A stretch of DNA of 64,000 nt from Alphaproteobacteria bacterium (GTDB lineage Bacteria; Pseudomonadota; Alphaproteobacteria; Rhodobacterales; Rhodobacteraceae). Within the stretch, counting starts at the first letter, position 1. Every line of letters begins with the position of its first letter. Location: contig JAUIIR010000003.1 in assembly GCA_030431485.1 (NCBI GenBank), positions 87,422 to 151,421 of the forward strand, given 5' to 3'. Of the stretch, positions 8,579 through 18,771 are shown in pieces. The notes below the pieces were generated by a model. That model worked only from the letters and a program-made list of their open reading frames with translations. It made no database searches and had not been told where the DNA came from. The translations under genes were made by a program, and so were the position numbers.

Positions 8579-9478
8579 TCATACGCCAGATCGAGGTGCA
8601 GAGCCAGCCCTGTCTTTGCGCCCGCTGCGCACCAAAGTGTAGACACCACTGCCAACAATCAGCGTGCCTCCAATGAGGGTCAGTGCGTCGGGGCGCTCGC
8701 CGAAGATGAGAAAGGCAAAGATCAGCGCGATCAAGAGGCGGGAATAGCGAAACGGGGCCACAACGGACACTTCGCCTGTCCGCATCGCCTTGGTCAGCGC
8801 GCTATATCCGATCAGCCCGGCCAATCCAGTTCCCAACAGCAGTGCCAGAGCTGGCAGGCTTGGAGCTGCAAGGGGAGCGCTTTCAAAAATCGAGATCACC
8901 ACTCCGGCGATGAACACCATCAGGAAGCCGAGAATGCCAAGCTGCGTGGCAGAGACCTCGGGCGGGCTGGCACGGGTCATGAGATCGCGACCGGCAAAGC
9001 CGATCATTCCGAGAACGGCAAAGATCGCGGTGGTGTCAAAGCCGGACGGAGTGGGGCGCAAAATCAGCAGCACGCCAGCAAACCCAATGGACATCGCCAC
9101 CCAGCGGCGCAAGCCGACCGGCTCTTTCAGGACCAGTGCCGCGCCCAGGGTCACGACGAGAGGCGCCGCCTGCAGGATGGCCGAGGTTGTTGAAAGAGGC
9201 ACGAAGGCAAGACTCAGTGCAAAGAACAGGCGGCCCAGAATTTCAAATGCGGATCGAATAAGAAGCGGTCCCTGAACATACGCGCGGCTGAAGAGCGGCT
9301 CTTTCTTCGAAAGTGCGTACAGGACAAAGAAGGTGGTGCCGAAAAGGCCAAAAAGCATGGTGCTAACGCCCGGAGAGACATCGCCTGTGCCTGTGGCGGC
9401 TTTGAAAAACGCATCCTCAATGGCAAAGCCCAACATGGCGAGAACCATGAAGAGGCTTCCGCGCAGGTTGTCACTCAA
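8579..9478 (-). CDS. DMT-superfamily (EamA) transporter between rnc and era
   Basis: A 299-aa membrane protein with about ten transmembrane helices in two EamA repeats; typical motifs include [23 protein letters not shown] in repeat one and [24 protein letters not shown] in repeat two. The family exports amino acids, nucleosides or other metabolites; the substrate is unknown. Its ATG overlaps the rnc stop by 4 nt and it ends 16 nt before era, so it is embedded in the RNase III/Era operon. Confidence 0.88.
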   Translation of the reverse strand: MSDNLRGSLFMVLAMLGFAIEDAFFKAATGTGDVSPGVSTMLFGLFGTTFFVLYALSKKEPLFSRAYVQGPLLIRSAFEILGRLFFALSLAFVPLSTTSAILQAAPLVVTLGAALVLKEPVGLRRWVAMSIGFAGVLLILRPTPSGFDTTAIFAVLGMIGFAGRDLMTRASPPEVSATQLGILGFLMVFIAGVVISIFESAPLAAPSLPALALLLGTGLAGLIGYSALTKAMRTGEVSVVAPFRYSRLLIALIFAFLIFGERPDALTLIGGTLIVGSGVYTLVRSGRKDRAGSAPRSGV

Positions 9479-10164
9479 GACGAACCCTTTTCGACAGTGG
9501 TCAGTAGCGTCCTAGCTGCGGCTTGCTCTGCCTGACGCTTGGAGCCGGCCTTCGCCGTTGCGGTCTGGCCATCTTCGAGTCGGACTTCAATGACAAAGAC
9601 CGGAGCATGATCCGGGCCTTCGCGCGAAAGCTCGACATAACTCGGCGGCGGCATGGCGCGAGCCTGTGCCCATTCTTGCAACGCGGTCTTGGCGTCGCGG
9701 GCATCTTCTTTGACGGTTCCGATCCGGTCACCCCAAAGACGCAGAACCAACGATTTGGCCGCGTCGAAACCGGCATCAAGATAAACAGCCGCGATGACCG
9801 CTTCCATTGCGTCGCCCAAGAGCGCCTGCTTGCGGCGACCGCCAGACATCATTTCAGATCGCCCAAGTTTGAGCGAGTCGCCCAATTCTATTTCACGAGC
9901 TACGTCCGCGCAGGCTTCTTTGCGGACCAGAGCGTTGAAACGCGGCGCAAGCTGCCCTTCCGTCGCAGCCTTGTCTTCGGCCAGCAGGGCTTCGGCCATA
10001 ACCAGTCCAAGCACACGGTCACCCAGAAATTCAAGTCGCTGATTGTCTTGGCGGTTGGCCCCGGCGCGCGATGAATGTGTCACAGCGCGCAGCAGGAGTT
10101 CGGGGCGTTCGAACCGATGCCCCAAACGCGTGCACAGAGCCTGAAGGTCCGCCGAGAGTTTCAC
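9475..10164 (-). CDS. rnc: Ribonuclease III
   Basis: Double-strand-specific endonuclease that processes rRNA precursors and structured mRNAs. The 229-aa reading uses GTG at 10164, overlapping the lepB stop by one base (TAGTG); a longer frame to 10200 would run into lepB. The RNase III signature [14 protein letters not shown] with its catalytic acidic residues and a second site [14 protein letters not shown] are present, followed by a C-terminal dsRNA-binding domain (about residues 150-225). Confidence 0.95.
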   Translation of the reverse strand: MKLSADLQALCTRLGHRFERPELLLRAVTHSSRAGANRQDNQRLEFLGDRVLGLVMAEALLAEDKAATEGQLAPRFNALVRKEACADVAREIELGDSLKLGRSEMMSGGRRKQALLGDAMEAVIAAVYLDAGFDAAKSLVLRLWGDRIGTVKEDARDAKTALQEWAQARAMPPPSYVELSREGPDHAPVFVIEVRLEDGQTATAKAGSKRQAEQAAARTLLTTVEKGSS

Positions 10165-11000
10165 TACTCGATCTTCTCGAAGAAGCGGTCGCCGCGCCAT
10201 GTCCAGAAGAACAACATGGAAGACCCGGCGGACGAGAACATGACCCGGTTGGCCTTGCCAACGAGGTTCTCGAAGGGAACGAAGCCAACACCGCCGGCGA
10301 CGCTGGGGACCCGGCTGTCAGACGAGTTGTCGCGGTTGTCGCCCATCATGAAGTAATGGCCTTCGGGCACAGTATACACAGGCGTGTTGTCCGAGCCTTG
10401 TGTACCGATGTTCAGAATTGAATGGGTCCGGCCATTTGGCAGGGTTTCGGCAAATCGCTCTTTGATGCAAATGCCGCCAGTGCCAACCGGGCCGTTCGCG
10501 CAGCGTGGTCGCAGGCCTTGGGGACCCTGCGGCGCAGCAGTTTCTTCAAAGTCGGGTTGCGGTGCCAATTCGACGGCGGTTCCGTTGATATGAAGCACGC
10601 CGCGGATCATCTGTACCTCGTCGCCCGGCAGGCCGATCACGCGTTTGATAAAATCGCGGCCGGTGACCGGATGGCGGAATACAGCCACATCGCCACGTTC
10701 GGGTTCGGAACCAAAGAGACGGCTGTTATCGCCATCGGCCCAGCCGCACAGATCCTTGGCGTCGATATCAATGCCGAAATTTGGCAGGTAGAGCGAAGGG
10801 CATGAGGCGTAGGAATAGCCGTAGGACATCTTATTGACGAAGAGAAAATCTCCGATCAGCAATGTGTCCTTCATGGAGCCAGATGGAATCCAGAAGGGTT
10901 GGAAAAACAAGGTGCGGAAGACACCGGCGATCAGGAGCGCGTAGACAATGGTTTTGATTGTCTCAACGAGTCCGCCGCTTTTCTTGGATTCAGACGCCAT
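10164..11000 (-). CDS. lepB: Signal peptidase I
   Basis: Inner-membrane serine protease that removes Sec/Tat signal peptides. The 278-aa protein starts at the ATG at 11000 behind GGAAGGCAGAG. One transmembrane helix (residues ~14-33) precedes the catalytic Ser42 in PSGSMKDTL; the general-base Lys is in [14 protein letters not shown]. The conserved [11 protein letters not shown] motif is present. Co-transcribed with rnc. Confidence 0.95.
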   Translation of the reverse strand: MASESKKSGGLVETIKTIVYALLIAGVFRTLFFQPFWIPSGSMKDTLLIGDFLFVNKMSYGYSYASCPSLYLPNFGIDIDAKDLCGWADGDNSRLFGSEPERGDVAVFRHPVTGRDFIKRVIGLPGDEVQMIRGVLHINGTAVELAPQPDFEETAAPQGPQGLRPRCANGPVGTGGICIKERFAETLPNGRTHSILNIGTQGSDNTPVYTVPEGHYFMMGDNRDNSSDSRVPSVAGGVGFVPFENLVGKANRVMFSSAGSSMLFFWTWRGDRFFEKIE

Positions 11001-11071
11001 TTCTCTGCCTTCCGCTCGATTGTCCTGCGCTACATGAGCGGGGGCGGCGCGGGTGTCAAGCCGAGTGGACG

Positions 11072-11470
11072 CTACTTGGGTCGCGCCTCGATCAGTACTG
11101 TGGCTTGCGCCCAAGGGTGGTCGTCGGTCAGCGTGACGTGGATGATGGCTTCATGTCCCGGTGGTGTCAGTTCGTCCAAGCGTTTCTTGGCCCAGCCGGT
11201 GACGTCCATGATCGGTTGGCCAGTATTCAGGTTGCGGACTGACATATCTTTCCACGCAATGCCCATGCGCAATCCGGTGCCAAGCGCTTTCGAACACGCT
11301 TCTTTCGCTGCCCAGCGTTTGGCGTAGGTGCCTGCAATGTCACGGCGACGCTCGGCTTTGCGTTGTTCGGTTTCGGTAAAGACGCGATTGCGGAACCGGT
11401 CGCCGAACCGATCAAGCGTCGCCGCAATCCGTTCGATATTCGCCAGATCGGTTCCGATGCCGATGATCAT
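11072..11470 (-). CDS. acpS: Holo-[acyl-carrier-protein] synthase
   Basis: Transfers 4'-phosphopantetheine from CoA to apo-ACP for fatty acid synthesis. The 132-aa protein begins [15 protein letters not shown] at 11470, with the Mg-binding Asp in GTD, and the second motif [16 protein letters not shown]. The start overlaps the preceding hydrolase gene by 4 nt; the upstream extension of the frame has no similarity. Normal family length. Confidence 0.95.
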   Translation of the reverse strand: MIIGIGTDLANIERIAATLDRFGDRFRNRVFTETEQRKAERRRDIAGTYAKRWAAKEACSKALGTGLRMGIAWKDMSVRNLNTGQPIMDVTGWAKKRLDELTPPGHEAIIHVTLTDDHPWAQATVLIEARPK

Positions 11471-12951
11471 GAGCCGACTCCATTTGCAGCAAAGAGTGGG
11501 AAACTGACGCCGAGCGCCCAAGCCAGAATGAGTCCAAGCGCAACGCCCGCCAGCAATGGCCCTGCGCGTTTTCCAAATGCACGGCCCATCGCGCCGTGGA
11601 CAAAGAAAAACAGAACGATCACCGGTGCAATGATCAGCAAAAAGAACAATCCCTCCAGATCAAGTGCCACGGCAATGCCCAGTGAGACAAAGAGCGCCAC
11701 GCGCGCCGCGATACGGCGACAGATTGATGCTTTCCAGACAAGTTGCGCATCAGCGATCATGAATGGGACCGAGCCAATGACCAAGGCCGCAATGATCGGT
11801 AGGCGTTCTGCTATGGGAAAGAAGTTCGCGCCATAGCGGTCCAGAGCAAACCCAAACACGCCGATTCCCCAAGCGAGCAACGCCACGAGCGCCAGCGTGA
11901 AGGGGACAATTCCGATCCAGCCAAGTGAAAATTGCCCCCAAAGCCAGCGTTGCATGGCAAGGCTGAACAGGCCGAATACGCCAAGGTGAATGGCAAGGTA
12001 GTCAGCCACCAAAACGGGCAGAACCCCGAAATTCAGCGGCAGCGCGATGAGGGGCGTAAGAACGGCAGGCACGATCAACGTGCCAAGAAATCGCAGGACG
12101 CCGGGTTGGTGGCTGGGTGGCAGGGGGACTTCTGGTACCACAAGCCGTACCAGAAGCGAGGCCAGAACTGTGATTGACGCCATCAACGCAAGAAACGCCC
12201 AGCCAGTCGGCGGTGCTGATGCGAGCGTATCCCGCTTATATGCCCGGTTCAGCCAGTCGAGCGCCGCAAGACGCCCTGCGCGGGATTGCAGGATGGCAAC
12301 ATGCTCGGTCCACGGCGCGATGATTGCTGCGCGGGTCACGTCACCCCGTACCACAGTCTCTCCTTCCTGCGCGTCCGGGTCGACCATCTGGAGAGCGCTT
12401 ACACCAAATTTCCGCAGATGCTGTTCCCACTGACCCGCAATCAGCAGCATGTCTTTCGGCCGGTCCTCTGTCACCGCTTGGGAAAAGGCGGAGAGCAGGA
12501 CCAGCGGTCCAGTGTCTGCTTCTAAAGCCACGCGGATCAATACGTCCGTCGCCATGGAGTGGCCCAGCAAGGCAACCGGCGTTCCATCTGCGACATCGTC
12601 GATCACCGCGCGGGTCTGGTCCATCAGAAGGCGGGTTGTGCCCTCGATCCGGGTGACATCGCCAGACATTGGCACCGGATGTGCTCCGTGACCTTCGAAG
12701 TCGAACATGTGCACCCGGTATCCCGCCTGCGCGAGCGTCACGCCATAGGCTTGCATCATTTCGCGCGACCCGGCGAACCCGTGGGCGATGACCACATGCG
12801 GCCCATCCGCTCCCTTACGTGCTAGAGTTGTTACCGGGGTCTGTCCCACGATCCGATCGGTAAATGTCACTCCGGTCCGTGCGACTTCGAGTATAAGGAT
12901 TGACAGACCCGCGATCAGGATTGCCAGATAGGTCAGGAGCGGGCGGGCCAT
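11467..12951 (-). CDS. Alpha/beta hydrolase with C-terminal multi-spanning membrane domain
   Basis: A 494-aa two-part protein. After an N-terminal membrane anchor (residues 4-22) comes an alpha/beta hydrolase fold with an oxyanion-type HGF, the segment FDFEGHG and the nucleophile elbow GHSMA (Ser132). From about residue 265 the rest is hydrophobic, with about seven membrane helices. The catalytic half faces either periplasm or cytoplasm; the single N-terminal helix suggests periplasm. Substrate unknown. It is coupled by a 4-nt overlap to acpS and lies 9 nt after pdxJ, hinting at envelope lipid work. Confidence 0.8.
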   Translation of the reverse strand: MARPLLTYLAILIAGLSILILEVARTGVTFTDRIVGQTPVTTLARKGADGPHVVIAHGFAGSREMMQAYGVTLAQAGYRVHMFDFEGHGAHPVPMSGDVTRIEGTTRLLMDQTRAVIDDVADGTPVALLGHSMATDVLIRVALEADTGPLVLLSAFSQAVTEDRPKDMLLIAGQWEQHLRKFGVSALQMVDPDAQEGETVVRGDVTRAAIIAPWTEHVAILQSRAGRLAALDWLNRAYKRDTLASAPPTGWAFLALMASITVLASLLVRLVVPEVPLPPSHQPGVLRFLGTLIVPAVLTPLIALPLNFGVLPVLVADYLAIHLGVFGLFSLAMQRWLWGQFSLGWIGIVPFTLALVALLAWGIGVFGFALDRYGANFFPIAERLPIIAALVIGSVPFMIADAQLVWKASICRRIAARVALFVSLGIAVALDLEGLFFLLIIAPVIVLFFFVHGAMGRAFGKRAGPLLAGVALGLILAWALGVSFPLFAANGVGS

Positions 12952-12960
12952 ACTGTTACG

Positions 12961-13713
12961 TCAGGCCCTTGCGGCATCCATAAGGCGACGCATTTCCGCG
13001 ATAGCCGGACCAAGGCCTCGAAACACCGACTCTCCAATCAGGAAGTGACCGATGTTCAGCTCCATCACCTCGGGGAAAGCGGCCACAGGTGTGACGGTGT
13101 CGTAGGTCAACCCGTGACCAGCGTGGACCTCAAGCCCCAACGAATGCGCATAGGCTGACATCTCACGCATCATTTCCAATTCGCGGTCACGGATTTCGAA
13201 ATTCCCTTCGGCATGGGCGTCGCAATAGGCCCCGGTATGCAGTTCGATAACCTGCGCACCAATGCGGTGGGCCGCCGTGATCTGGCGTTCATCGGCCCCG
13301 ATGAAAATCGACACGCGGCATCCGGCTTCGCGCAGGGGTGCAATGTAGCCTGCCAGCTTGTTCTCCTCGCGCGCGACTTCAAGTCCGCCTTCGGTGGTCC
13401 GTTCCTCGCGCTTTTCGGGGACGATACAAACCGCATGCGGTTTGTGGCGCAGGGCGATCTTCTGCATCTCGTCGGTTGCGGCCATCTCGAAATTCAACGG
13501 CACGCGCAACGTGTCCATCAAGCGGTCGATGTCACTGTCGATGATATGGCGGCGATCTTCGCGCAGATGGGCCGTGATGCCGTCGGCCCCGGCTTCTTCG
13601 GCCAAATGTGCAGCCCGCACCGGATCAGGAAGGTCGCCTCCGCGCGCATTGCGCAGGGTGGCCACATGGTCGATATTCACACCGAGCCGCAAGCGGCCTG
13701 CAAAGTCAGTCAT
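12961..13713 (-). CDS. pdxJ: Pyridoxine 5'-phosphate synthase
   Basis: Condenses 1-deoxyxylulose 5-phosphate with 3-amino-2-oxopropyl phosphate to pyridoxine phosphate (DXP-dependent vitamin B6 pathway). The 250-aa TIM barrel starts at the ATG at 13713 behind GGAGGCGAG; an ATG four codons earlier lies within that ribosome site. Landmarks: [38 protein letters not shown] and [11 protein letters not shown]. Confidence 0.95.
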   Translation of the reverse strand: MTDFAGRLRLGVNIDHVATLRNARGGDLPDPVRAAHLAEEAGADGITAHLREDRRHIIDSDIDRLMDTLRVPLNFEMAATDEMQKIALRHKPHAVCIVPEKREERTTEGGLEVAREENKLAGYIAPLREAGCRVSIFIGADERQITAAHRIGAQVIELHTGAYCDAHAEGNFEIRDRELEMMREMSAYAHSLGLEVHAGHGLTYDTVTPVAAFPEVMELNIGHFLIGESVFRGLGPAIAEMRRLMDAARA

Positions 13714-13739
13714 TCTCGCCTCCATTCTTGAGGCTGAAC

Positions 13740-14393
13740 CTAGTCTGCCGCTTGTCCGTCGTCAGCCTGTTTCTTCTTTTTCTTTAAGGACGCCAATTTA
13801 ACTTTGAGTACGCCCTTGCGGCGGTTCTGATACGCACGGATCAAGGGAACAGACAGGTAGTAGCAAATCAGGCCGCAGATGATGCCGGGCAGGATGCCTC
13901 CGACGAGCCAGGGAAAGAACACTTCGTCGTAAAAGATACGCAGTCCTTCCCAATTTGCAGTCGAGTCGGTGAATATCGCAACAAGATTGCGCCAAAGGTC
14001 CTCGCCTGCCTTCGCAAACTTGTAACCGATGCTGCCATGACTGTGCCGGATTTCGCCCAGGCCCAGAAGCCAATACCCTGTTTGAAGTGATGCCACGCTG
14101 ATTGGCACATATGTCAGGGGATTTCCAAAGAAGGTTGAGAGAAGCGCAGCGAGAATGTTGCCGCGCATCACCCAAGCGATGATTGCGGCTGTCAGAAAGT
14201 GTAGACCGTAAAAGGGTGTGAACGTGGTAAGCACGCCTGCAAAGATGCCTCTGGCAATGCGTTCGGGCGGATCGGGCAAGCGGTGCAGGCGATGTTGGAC
14301 ATAGCGGGCTGCCCGAGTCCAGCCGCCGCGCGGCCAAAGAGCCTCACGGAGGGTGGTCAAGATCGACCGCCTGTCCCGCCGTTTGAATACCAA
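13740..14393 (-). CDS. DUF2062 family membrane protein
   Basis: A 217-aa protein with a basic N-terminus and about three membrane segments; the DUF2062 landmark is [18 protein letters not shown] followed by GNPLTYVPI. The C-terminal tail is very basic (lysine-rich, about residues 195-210). Function unknown, although the gene is regularly found between pdxJ and rsh in alphaproteobacteria. It lies 20 nt after rsh and 26 nt before the pdxJ start. Confidence 0.85.
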   Translation of the reverse strand: MVFKRRDRRSILTTLREALWPRGGWTRAARYVQHRLHRLPDPPERIARGIFAGVLTTFTPFYGLHFLTAAIIAWVMRGNILAALLSTFFGNPLTYVPISVASLQTGYWLLGLGEIRHSHGSIGYKFAKAGEDLWRNLVAIFTDSTANWEGLRIFYDEVFFPWLVGGILPGIICGLICYYLSVPLIRAYQNRRKGVLKVKLASLKKKKKQADDGQAAD

Positions 14394-14413
14394 CTCGCGT
14401 CCCTTCGAATTTC

Positions 14414-16552
14414 CTACTCGGCCGCAGCCACTTGTGTCGACAATGCCGGATCACGCCGCCGAACCACGGACGCTACATCACTTTCTGCTTCGAGCGCCGA
14501 CATGACTGCGTGCAGGTGGTTTGCATCGCTTAGGTCGATATCTACGAGCAGTTTGTAAAAGTCCGGCTTGCGATCCACAAAAATCAAATCCGAGATATTG
14601 GCCTTTTTTTCTCCGATCAATGTGCAAATCCGTCCCAGTACGCCAGCGTCGTTCCCAATCGTAAGTTCCAGCGAAACGGAATAGACCGGGGGGTGGTTCC
14701 CCGCCGCCCAGTGCAGATCAAGCCAACGTGATGGCTGGTCTTCGAATGCGGCCAATGCACCACAGTCGATTGAATGCACTGTCACGCCCCTGCCGCGCTG
14801 AACAATGCCGACAATCCGTTCTCCGGGGAGTGGCTGACAGCAGGGCGCACGGTCGAACGCCTGACCATGTTCAAGGCCAATCACAGCGCTTTTGGCCTCA
14901 ATGAAGTCGGACGGTTCCGGCGCCAGGTCAGGATAAACCGCTGCAACAACTTCCCGCGCCGAGATTTCAGCGCTTCCCAGACGCGCCAAAAGGTCTTGCG
15001 CATCCGCGACCCTGAGATTGCGCGCGGCCATCTCAAGGACTTTGTCGCTGGCTTTCTTGCCGACGTTTTCGAAGGCCGAGCGCGCCAGTTCGCGCCCCAA
15101 TTGCGCAAACCGTTCGCGCCCCGCTTCTCGTAACTCACGGCGGATCGCCGACTTCGCCTTGCCCGTTGTTGCAATATCCAGCCAGGTCGCCTGCGGTGTC
15201 TGACCTTCGGCTGTGACAATGTCCACGGATTGCCCGTTCTTCAACCGCGTCCAAAGCGGCACACGAATGCCGTCGACCTTTGCGCCAACGCAGGCGGACC
15301 CGATTCGGGTGTGGATCGCATAGGCAAAATCCAGAGGGGTCGCGCCGCGTGGAAGTTTGACCACATCGCCTTTGGGCGTGAAGCAAAACACCTTGTCCGT
15401 ATACATCTCGAGCTTGACCGCTTCGAGAAAGTCTTCGTGATCGTCCTCGCCATCGAACTGCTCGGTCAGAGAGGCTACCCATTTTGCCGGATCGACAGCG
15501 AACGGGTTCTCGCTGCGCACTCCATCGCGATAGGACCAATGAGCGGCAACACCTGTTTCAGCCACGTCATGCATTTGGCGGGTCCGGATCTGCACCTCGA
15601 CCCGTTTGCCATCGCGTCCGGAAACGGTGGTATGAATCGACCGATAACCGTTTGATTTTGGTTCGCTGATGTAGTCCTTGAACCGACCTGGAATCGCCCG
15701 CCAGCGCTGATGGATCACGCCTAGTGTTGCGTAACAATCTGCTTTGGTGCGGGTGATAATCCGAAAGCCATAAATGTCCGAGAGACGGGAAAACCCGATC
15801 TCTTTTTCCTGCATTTTGCGCCAGATCGAATACGGTTTCTTGGCGCGGCCGAAGACTTCGGCATTGATCCCGGCCTTTTCCAGTTCATTCCGCATGTCGC
15901 CTGTGATCCGGTGGATCACATCGCCAGTTTCCTTTTGCAGCGTGATGAAACGCCGGATAATGCTGGCGCGGCCTTCAGGGTTGAGCACCCGAAAGGCGAG
16001 GTCCTCAAGCTCTTCGCGCATCCATTGCATGCCCATGCGGCCCGCAAGGGGGGCATAGATGTCCATGGTTTCGCGCGCTTTCTGCACCTGCTTCTCCGGC
16101 CGCATCGCCTTGATCGTACGCATGTTGTGCAAACGGTCTGCCAACTTGACCAGGATGACCCGCAAATCCTTGGACATGGCCATGAAAAGTTTGCGGAAGT
16201 TCTCAGCCTGCTTCGTTTCGGAACTGGACAGCTGGAGATTGGTCAGTTTGGTGACCCCGTCCACGAGCATGGCGACTTCGCTTCCGAACCGCTCAGCAAC
16301 TTCGGAATAGGTGGATTTGGTGTCTTCGATCGTGTCGTGCAGCAGGGCTGTTATGATGGTCGCATCGTCCAGTTGCTGTTCGGTCAGGATCGCCGCAACT
16401 GCAACCGGATGCGAGAAGTAGGGCTCGCCCGAATGTCGGAATTGGCCCTCGTGCATTTCGCGGCCATAATCGTAGGCCGCGCGGATCAACGCTTCGTTGG
16501 TTTTGGGGTTGTAGTTGCGCACCAGCGCAACAAGGTCTTCAGCCGCGATCAT
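14414..16552 (-). CDS. rsh: Bifunctional (p)ppGpp synthetase/hydrolase (Rsh/SpoT)
   Basis: Makes and degrades the alarmone (p)ppGpp. The 712-aa protein has an HD hydrolase domain with an intact HD motif (LLHDTIEDT, His72-Asp73), a synthetase domain whose substrate loop reads GRFKDYISEPKSNGYRSIHT (the RFKD form of bifunctional enzymes, not the EFDD of RelA), a TGS domain around residues 390-450, and a C-terminal ACT domain. As the sole alphaproteobacterial long RSH it should do both reactions. rpoZ lies 39 nt upstream, a pairing shared with E. coli rpoZ-spoT. Confidence 0.95.
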   Translation of the reverse strand: MIAAEDLVALVRNYNPKTNEALIRAAYDYGREMHEGQFRHSGEPYFSHPVAVAAILTEQQLDDATIITALLHDTIEDTKSTYSEVAERFGSEVAMLVDGVTKLTNLQLSSSETKQAENFRKLFMAMSKDLRVILVKLADRLHNMRTIKAMRPEKQVQKARETMDIYAPLAGRMGMQWMREELEDLAFRVLNPEGRASIIRRFITLQKETGDVIHRITGDMRNELEKAGINAEVFGRAKKPYSIWRKMQEKEIGFSRLSDIYGFRIITRTKADCYATLGVIHQRWRAIPGRFKDYISEPKSNGYRSIHTTVSGRDGKRVEVQIRTRQMHDVAETGVAAHWSYRDGVRSENPFAVDPAKWVASLTEQFDGEDDHEDFLEAVKLEMYTDKVFCFTPKGDVVKLPRGATPLDFAYAIHTRIGSACVGAKVDGIRVPLWTRLKNGQSVDIVTAEGQTPQATWLDIATTGKAKSAIRRELREAGRERFAQLGRELARSAFENVGKKASDKVLEMAARNLRVADAQDLLARLGSAEISAREVVAAVYPDLAPEPSDFIEAKSAVIGLEHGQAFDRAPCCQPLPGERIVGIVQRGRGVTVHSIDCGALAAFEDQPSRWLDLHWAAGNHPPVYSVSLELTIGNDAGVLGRICTLIGEKKANISDLIFVDRKPDFYKLLVDIDLSDANHLHAVMSALEAESDVASVVRRRDPALSTQVAAAE

Positions 16553-16591
16553 CGGCGCCTCATTCTCATGCGGCCCGCATCGCGGCGGGCC

Positions 16592-16945
16592 TTAGCCTTG
16601 ACCCTGCGCCTCCATCAGAGCGCGGAGCAGCTTTTCTTCGGACAGATCATCATCCGCCGGCTTGTCGGGCTCAGCGCCCATAAGCAACGCCATCGCGTCT
16701 TCTTCCGGTTCGTCGACTTCAATCTGTGTTTGGTTCGATTCGATCAGACGCTCGCGTAGCTCGTCCGCCGACTGAGTTTCCTCTGCTATTTCGCGAAGCG
16801 CAACAACCGGGTTCTTGTCATTGTCGCGGTCTACCGTGATGGCAGCGCCGGCAGAGACTTCACGCGCACGATGCGCGGCAAGCATCACCAGTTCAAAACG
16901 ATTTGGTACTTTATCAACGCAATCTTCAACCGTCACGCGGGCCAT
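16592..16945 (-). CDS. rpoZ: RNA polymerase omega subunit
   Basis: Small subunit assisting assembly of RNA polymerase and part of the ppGpp binding site. The 117-aa protein begins [23 protein letters not shown]-type sequence with the HRAREVSAG helix. The acidic C-terminus (residues ~65-110) is longer than in E. coli (91 aa), as usual in this group. It is upstream of rsh, linking alarmone sensor and producer. Confidence 0.95.
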   Translation of the reverse strand: MARVTVEDCVDKVPNRFELVMLAAHRAREVSAGAAITVDRDNDKNPVVALREIAEETQSADELRERLIESNQTQIEVDEPEEDAMALLMGAEPDKPADDDLSEEKLLRALMEAQGQG

Positions 16946-17019
16946 GGGAACTCCAATTCATCGGGCAGCCTTCGAAGAGTTGTTAGATATCGCTCCGGAG
17001 ACGCGAATACAAGTCGATA

Positions 17020-17583
17020 TCAAACATCAAGCAAAACAATCTCAGCCAGAACGTCTGGCGAGAGTGCATCGCACATTTCCGACACGGTCTTTTTGAGGAC
17101 CGGGTGGCACCACTCTGCCGCAATGTCACGCAAAGGCACAAGCACAAAAGCTCGATCCTGCAATCTGGGGTGTGGCAATACCAGATCAGTGGGAGCTTCT
17201 TGGCGTTGGTCTTCCAGCGACAAAGTGCGCCAAGCCTCGTAGGTGGCAAGGTCCGGCAAGATCGAGTCGCCACAGGCGATCATGTCCAGATCAAGTGTGC
17301 GCATGCCCCAGCGCTCCAAACGCCTTCTGCCGTGGTTTGCTTCGATTTCATGAAGTTGTGCGAGCATATCTTTGGATGGCAGGTCAGACTTAAGATGCGC
17401 CGCTGCATTCACGTAATCGGGTCCTGCGCCTGCAGGAAAACAAGGTGTTTTGTAGAAGCCGCTGACTGCCTCTATCTGTATGTTATATTGAGACAATTCT
17501 CCGATCGCGCTCTCAAGGGTCTCCCTGGGGGACGTATTGCCGATGGGTAAATTCGCGCCCAGAGCGATCAAAAAGCTATTCAT
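17020..17583 (-). CDS. folK: 2-amino-4-hydroxy-6-hydroxymethyldihydropteridine pyrophosphokinase
   Basis: Pyrophosphorylates 6-hydroxymethyl-dihydropterin in folate synthesis. The 187-aa protein has LIALGANLP at the N-terminus and the HPPK signature RRLERWGMRTLDLDMIACG with Mg-binding Asp pair. It is slightly longer than E. coli FolK (159 aa). No folP or folB lies beside it; rpoZ is 74 nt downstream on the same strand. Confidence 0.94.
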   Translation of the reverse strand: MNSFLIALGANLPIGNTSPRETLESAIGELSQYNIQIEAVSGFYKTPCFPAGAGPDYVNAAAHLKSDLPSKDMLAQLHEIEANHGRRRLERWGMRTLDLDMIACGDSILPDLATYEAWRTLSLEDQRQEAPTDLVLPHPRLQDRAFVLVPLRDIAAEWCHPVLKKTVSEMCDALSPDVLAEIVLLDV

Positions 17584-17735
17584 AAATCTGTCACATATGC
17601 GAGAGTGTCCAAAAATCTCACCTTGCTATACGTTGTCAAACCATTAAATCACCGCTCGCGACTTTGCCGCATGCCATTGGATAGACCACTCCCAATTGCC
17701 GGTTTCGTCGCTGTTTTTTTCGAGAGGCTTAATTC

Positions 17736-18308
17736 ATGTTCTACAAAGACGAGCGTTTGGCGCTGTTCATTGATGGCTCAAATCTCTACGCGGCTGCGAA
17801 GTCGCTTGGTTTCGACATCGATTACAAATTGTTGCGCCAAGAGTTTGTACGGCGGGGCAAGCTGCTTCGTGCGTTCTACTACACGGCGTTGCTGGAAAAT
17901 GACGAATATTCGCCGATCCGGCCGCTTGTTGACTGGCTTCACTACAATGGCTTCAACATGCGTACGAAGCCAGCCAAGGAATACACGGACAGTCAGGGCC
18001 GTCGTAAAGTCAAAGGCAACATGGATATCGAACTGACGGTCGATGCCATGGAACTGGCGGACCACGTCGACCACATTGTGCTGTTTTCAGGCGATGGTGA
18101 TTTCAGGCCGCTGATTGAAAGCCTGCAACGCAAAGGCGTTCGCGTATCTGTTGTTTCGACGATCCGCAGCCAGCCGCCGATGATCGCCGATGAATTGCGT
18201 CGTCAGGCTGACAATTTCATCGAACTGGATGAGCTTCGTGACGTCATCGGTCGTCCGCCACGCGATCCCATGCCAGAGCGTCAACCGGTCGCTGCCGAAC
18301 AAAATTGA
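17736..18308 (+). CDS. NYN-domain (LabA/DUF88) putative ribonuclease
   Basis: A 190-aa PIN-like NYN protein. Acidic residues typical of the metal site are visible in LALFIDGSNLY, MDIELTVDAM and VLFSGDGDFRPLIESL. Such proteins are thought to cut RNA; LabA in cyanobacteria affects circadian output. It is divergent from folK (152-nt gap) and 25 nt upstream of a VTT membrane protein. No partner RNA or antitoxin is apparent. Confidence 0.85.
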   Translation: MFYKDERLALFIDGSNLYAAAKSLGFDIDYKLLRQEFVRRGKLLRAFYYTALLENDEYSPIRPLVDWLHYNGFNMRTKPAKEYTDSQGRRKVKGNMDIELTVDAMELADHVDHIVLFSGDGDFRPLIESLQRKGVRVSVVSTIRSQPPMIADELRRQADNFIELDELRDVIGRPPRDPMPERQPVAAEQN

Positions 18309-18333
18309 GCATTGAACCTGCCCCGGATGCCCC

Positions 18334-18771
18334 ATGTGGAGTGATCTGCTTGCGCTAAGCGGTCTCTTTATCGTGGCGTTTGGGGCGGCGACTATCCTTC
18401 CGTTCCAATCGGAGATTGTCTTTGTTGCGCTGCAATTGCAGGGCGACATTGCGATCGCCTTGATTGTGATCTTCGCAAGCGTTGGCAATATCCTTGGGTC
18501 CGGCCTGAACTATGCTTTGGGCCGCGTTCTGGAACGGTATCGGGGGCGAAAGTGGTTCCCAGTCTCGGAAGCGCAATTGAATCGCGCCCGTGAGTGGTAT
18601 CTCAAATGGGGTGTGTGGACGCTACTGTTCAGTTGGGCGCCGCTTGGGGATGCCCTGACTATAGTGGCAGGGGTTATGAGAACGAATGTCTGGCTGTTCT
18701 TTCTGCTGGTCAGTATCGCCAAAACAATTCGCTACATCGTTGTCGCAATGATCACGGCTGCGGCGTTCTGA
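18334..18771 (+). CDS. YqaA/DedA-type VTT membrane protein
   Basis: A 145-aa protein with four to five membrane segments. It has the VTT-domain look: GNILGSGLNYALGR and the re-entrant stretch LFSWAPLGDALTIVAGVMR. DedA/VTT proteins act in lipid scrambling and membrane homeostasis; the exact role of the short YqaA branch is unknown. Its 3' end overlaps the convergent MFS gene by 20 nt. Confidence 0.85.
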   Translation: MWSDLLALSGLFIVAFGAATILPFQSEIVFVALQLQGDIAIALIVIFASVGNILGSGLNYALGRVLERYRGRKWFPVSEAQLNRAREWYLKWGVWTLLFSWAPLGDALTIVAGVMRTNVWLFFLLVSIAKTIRYIVVAMITAAAF

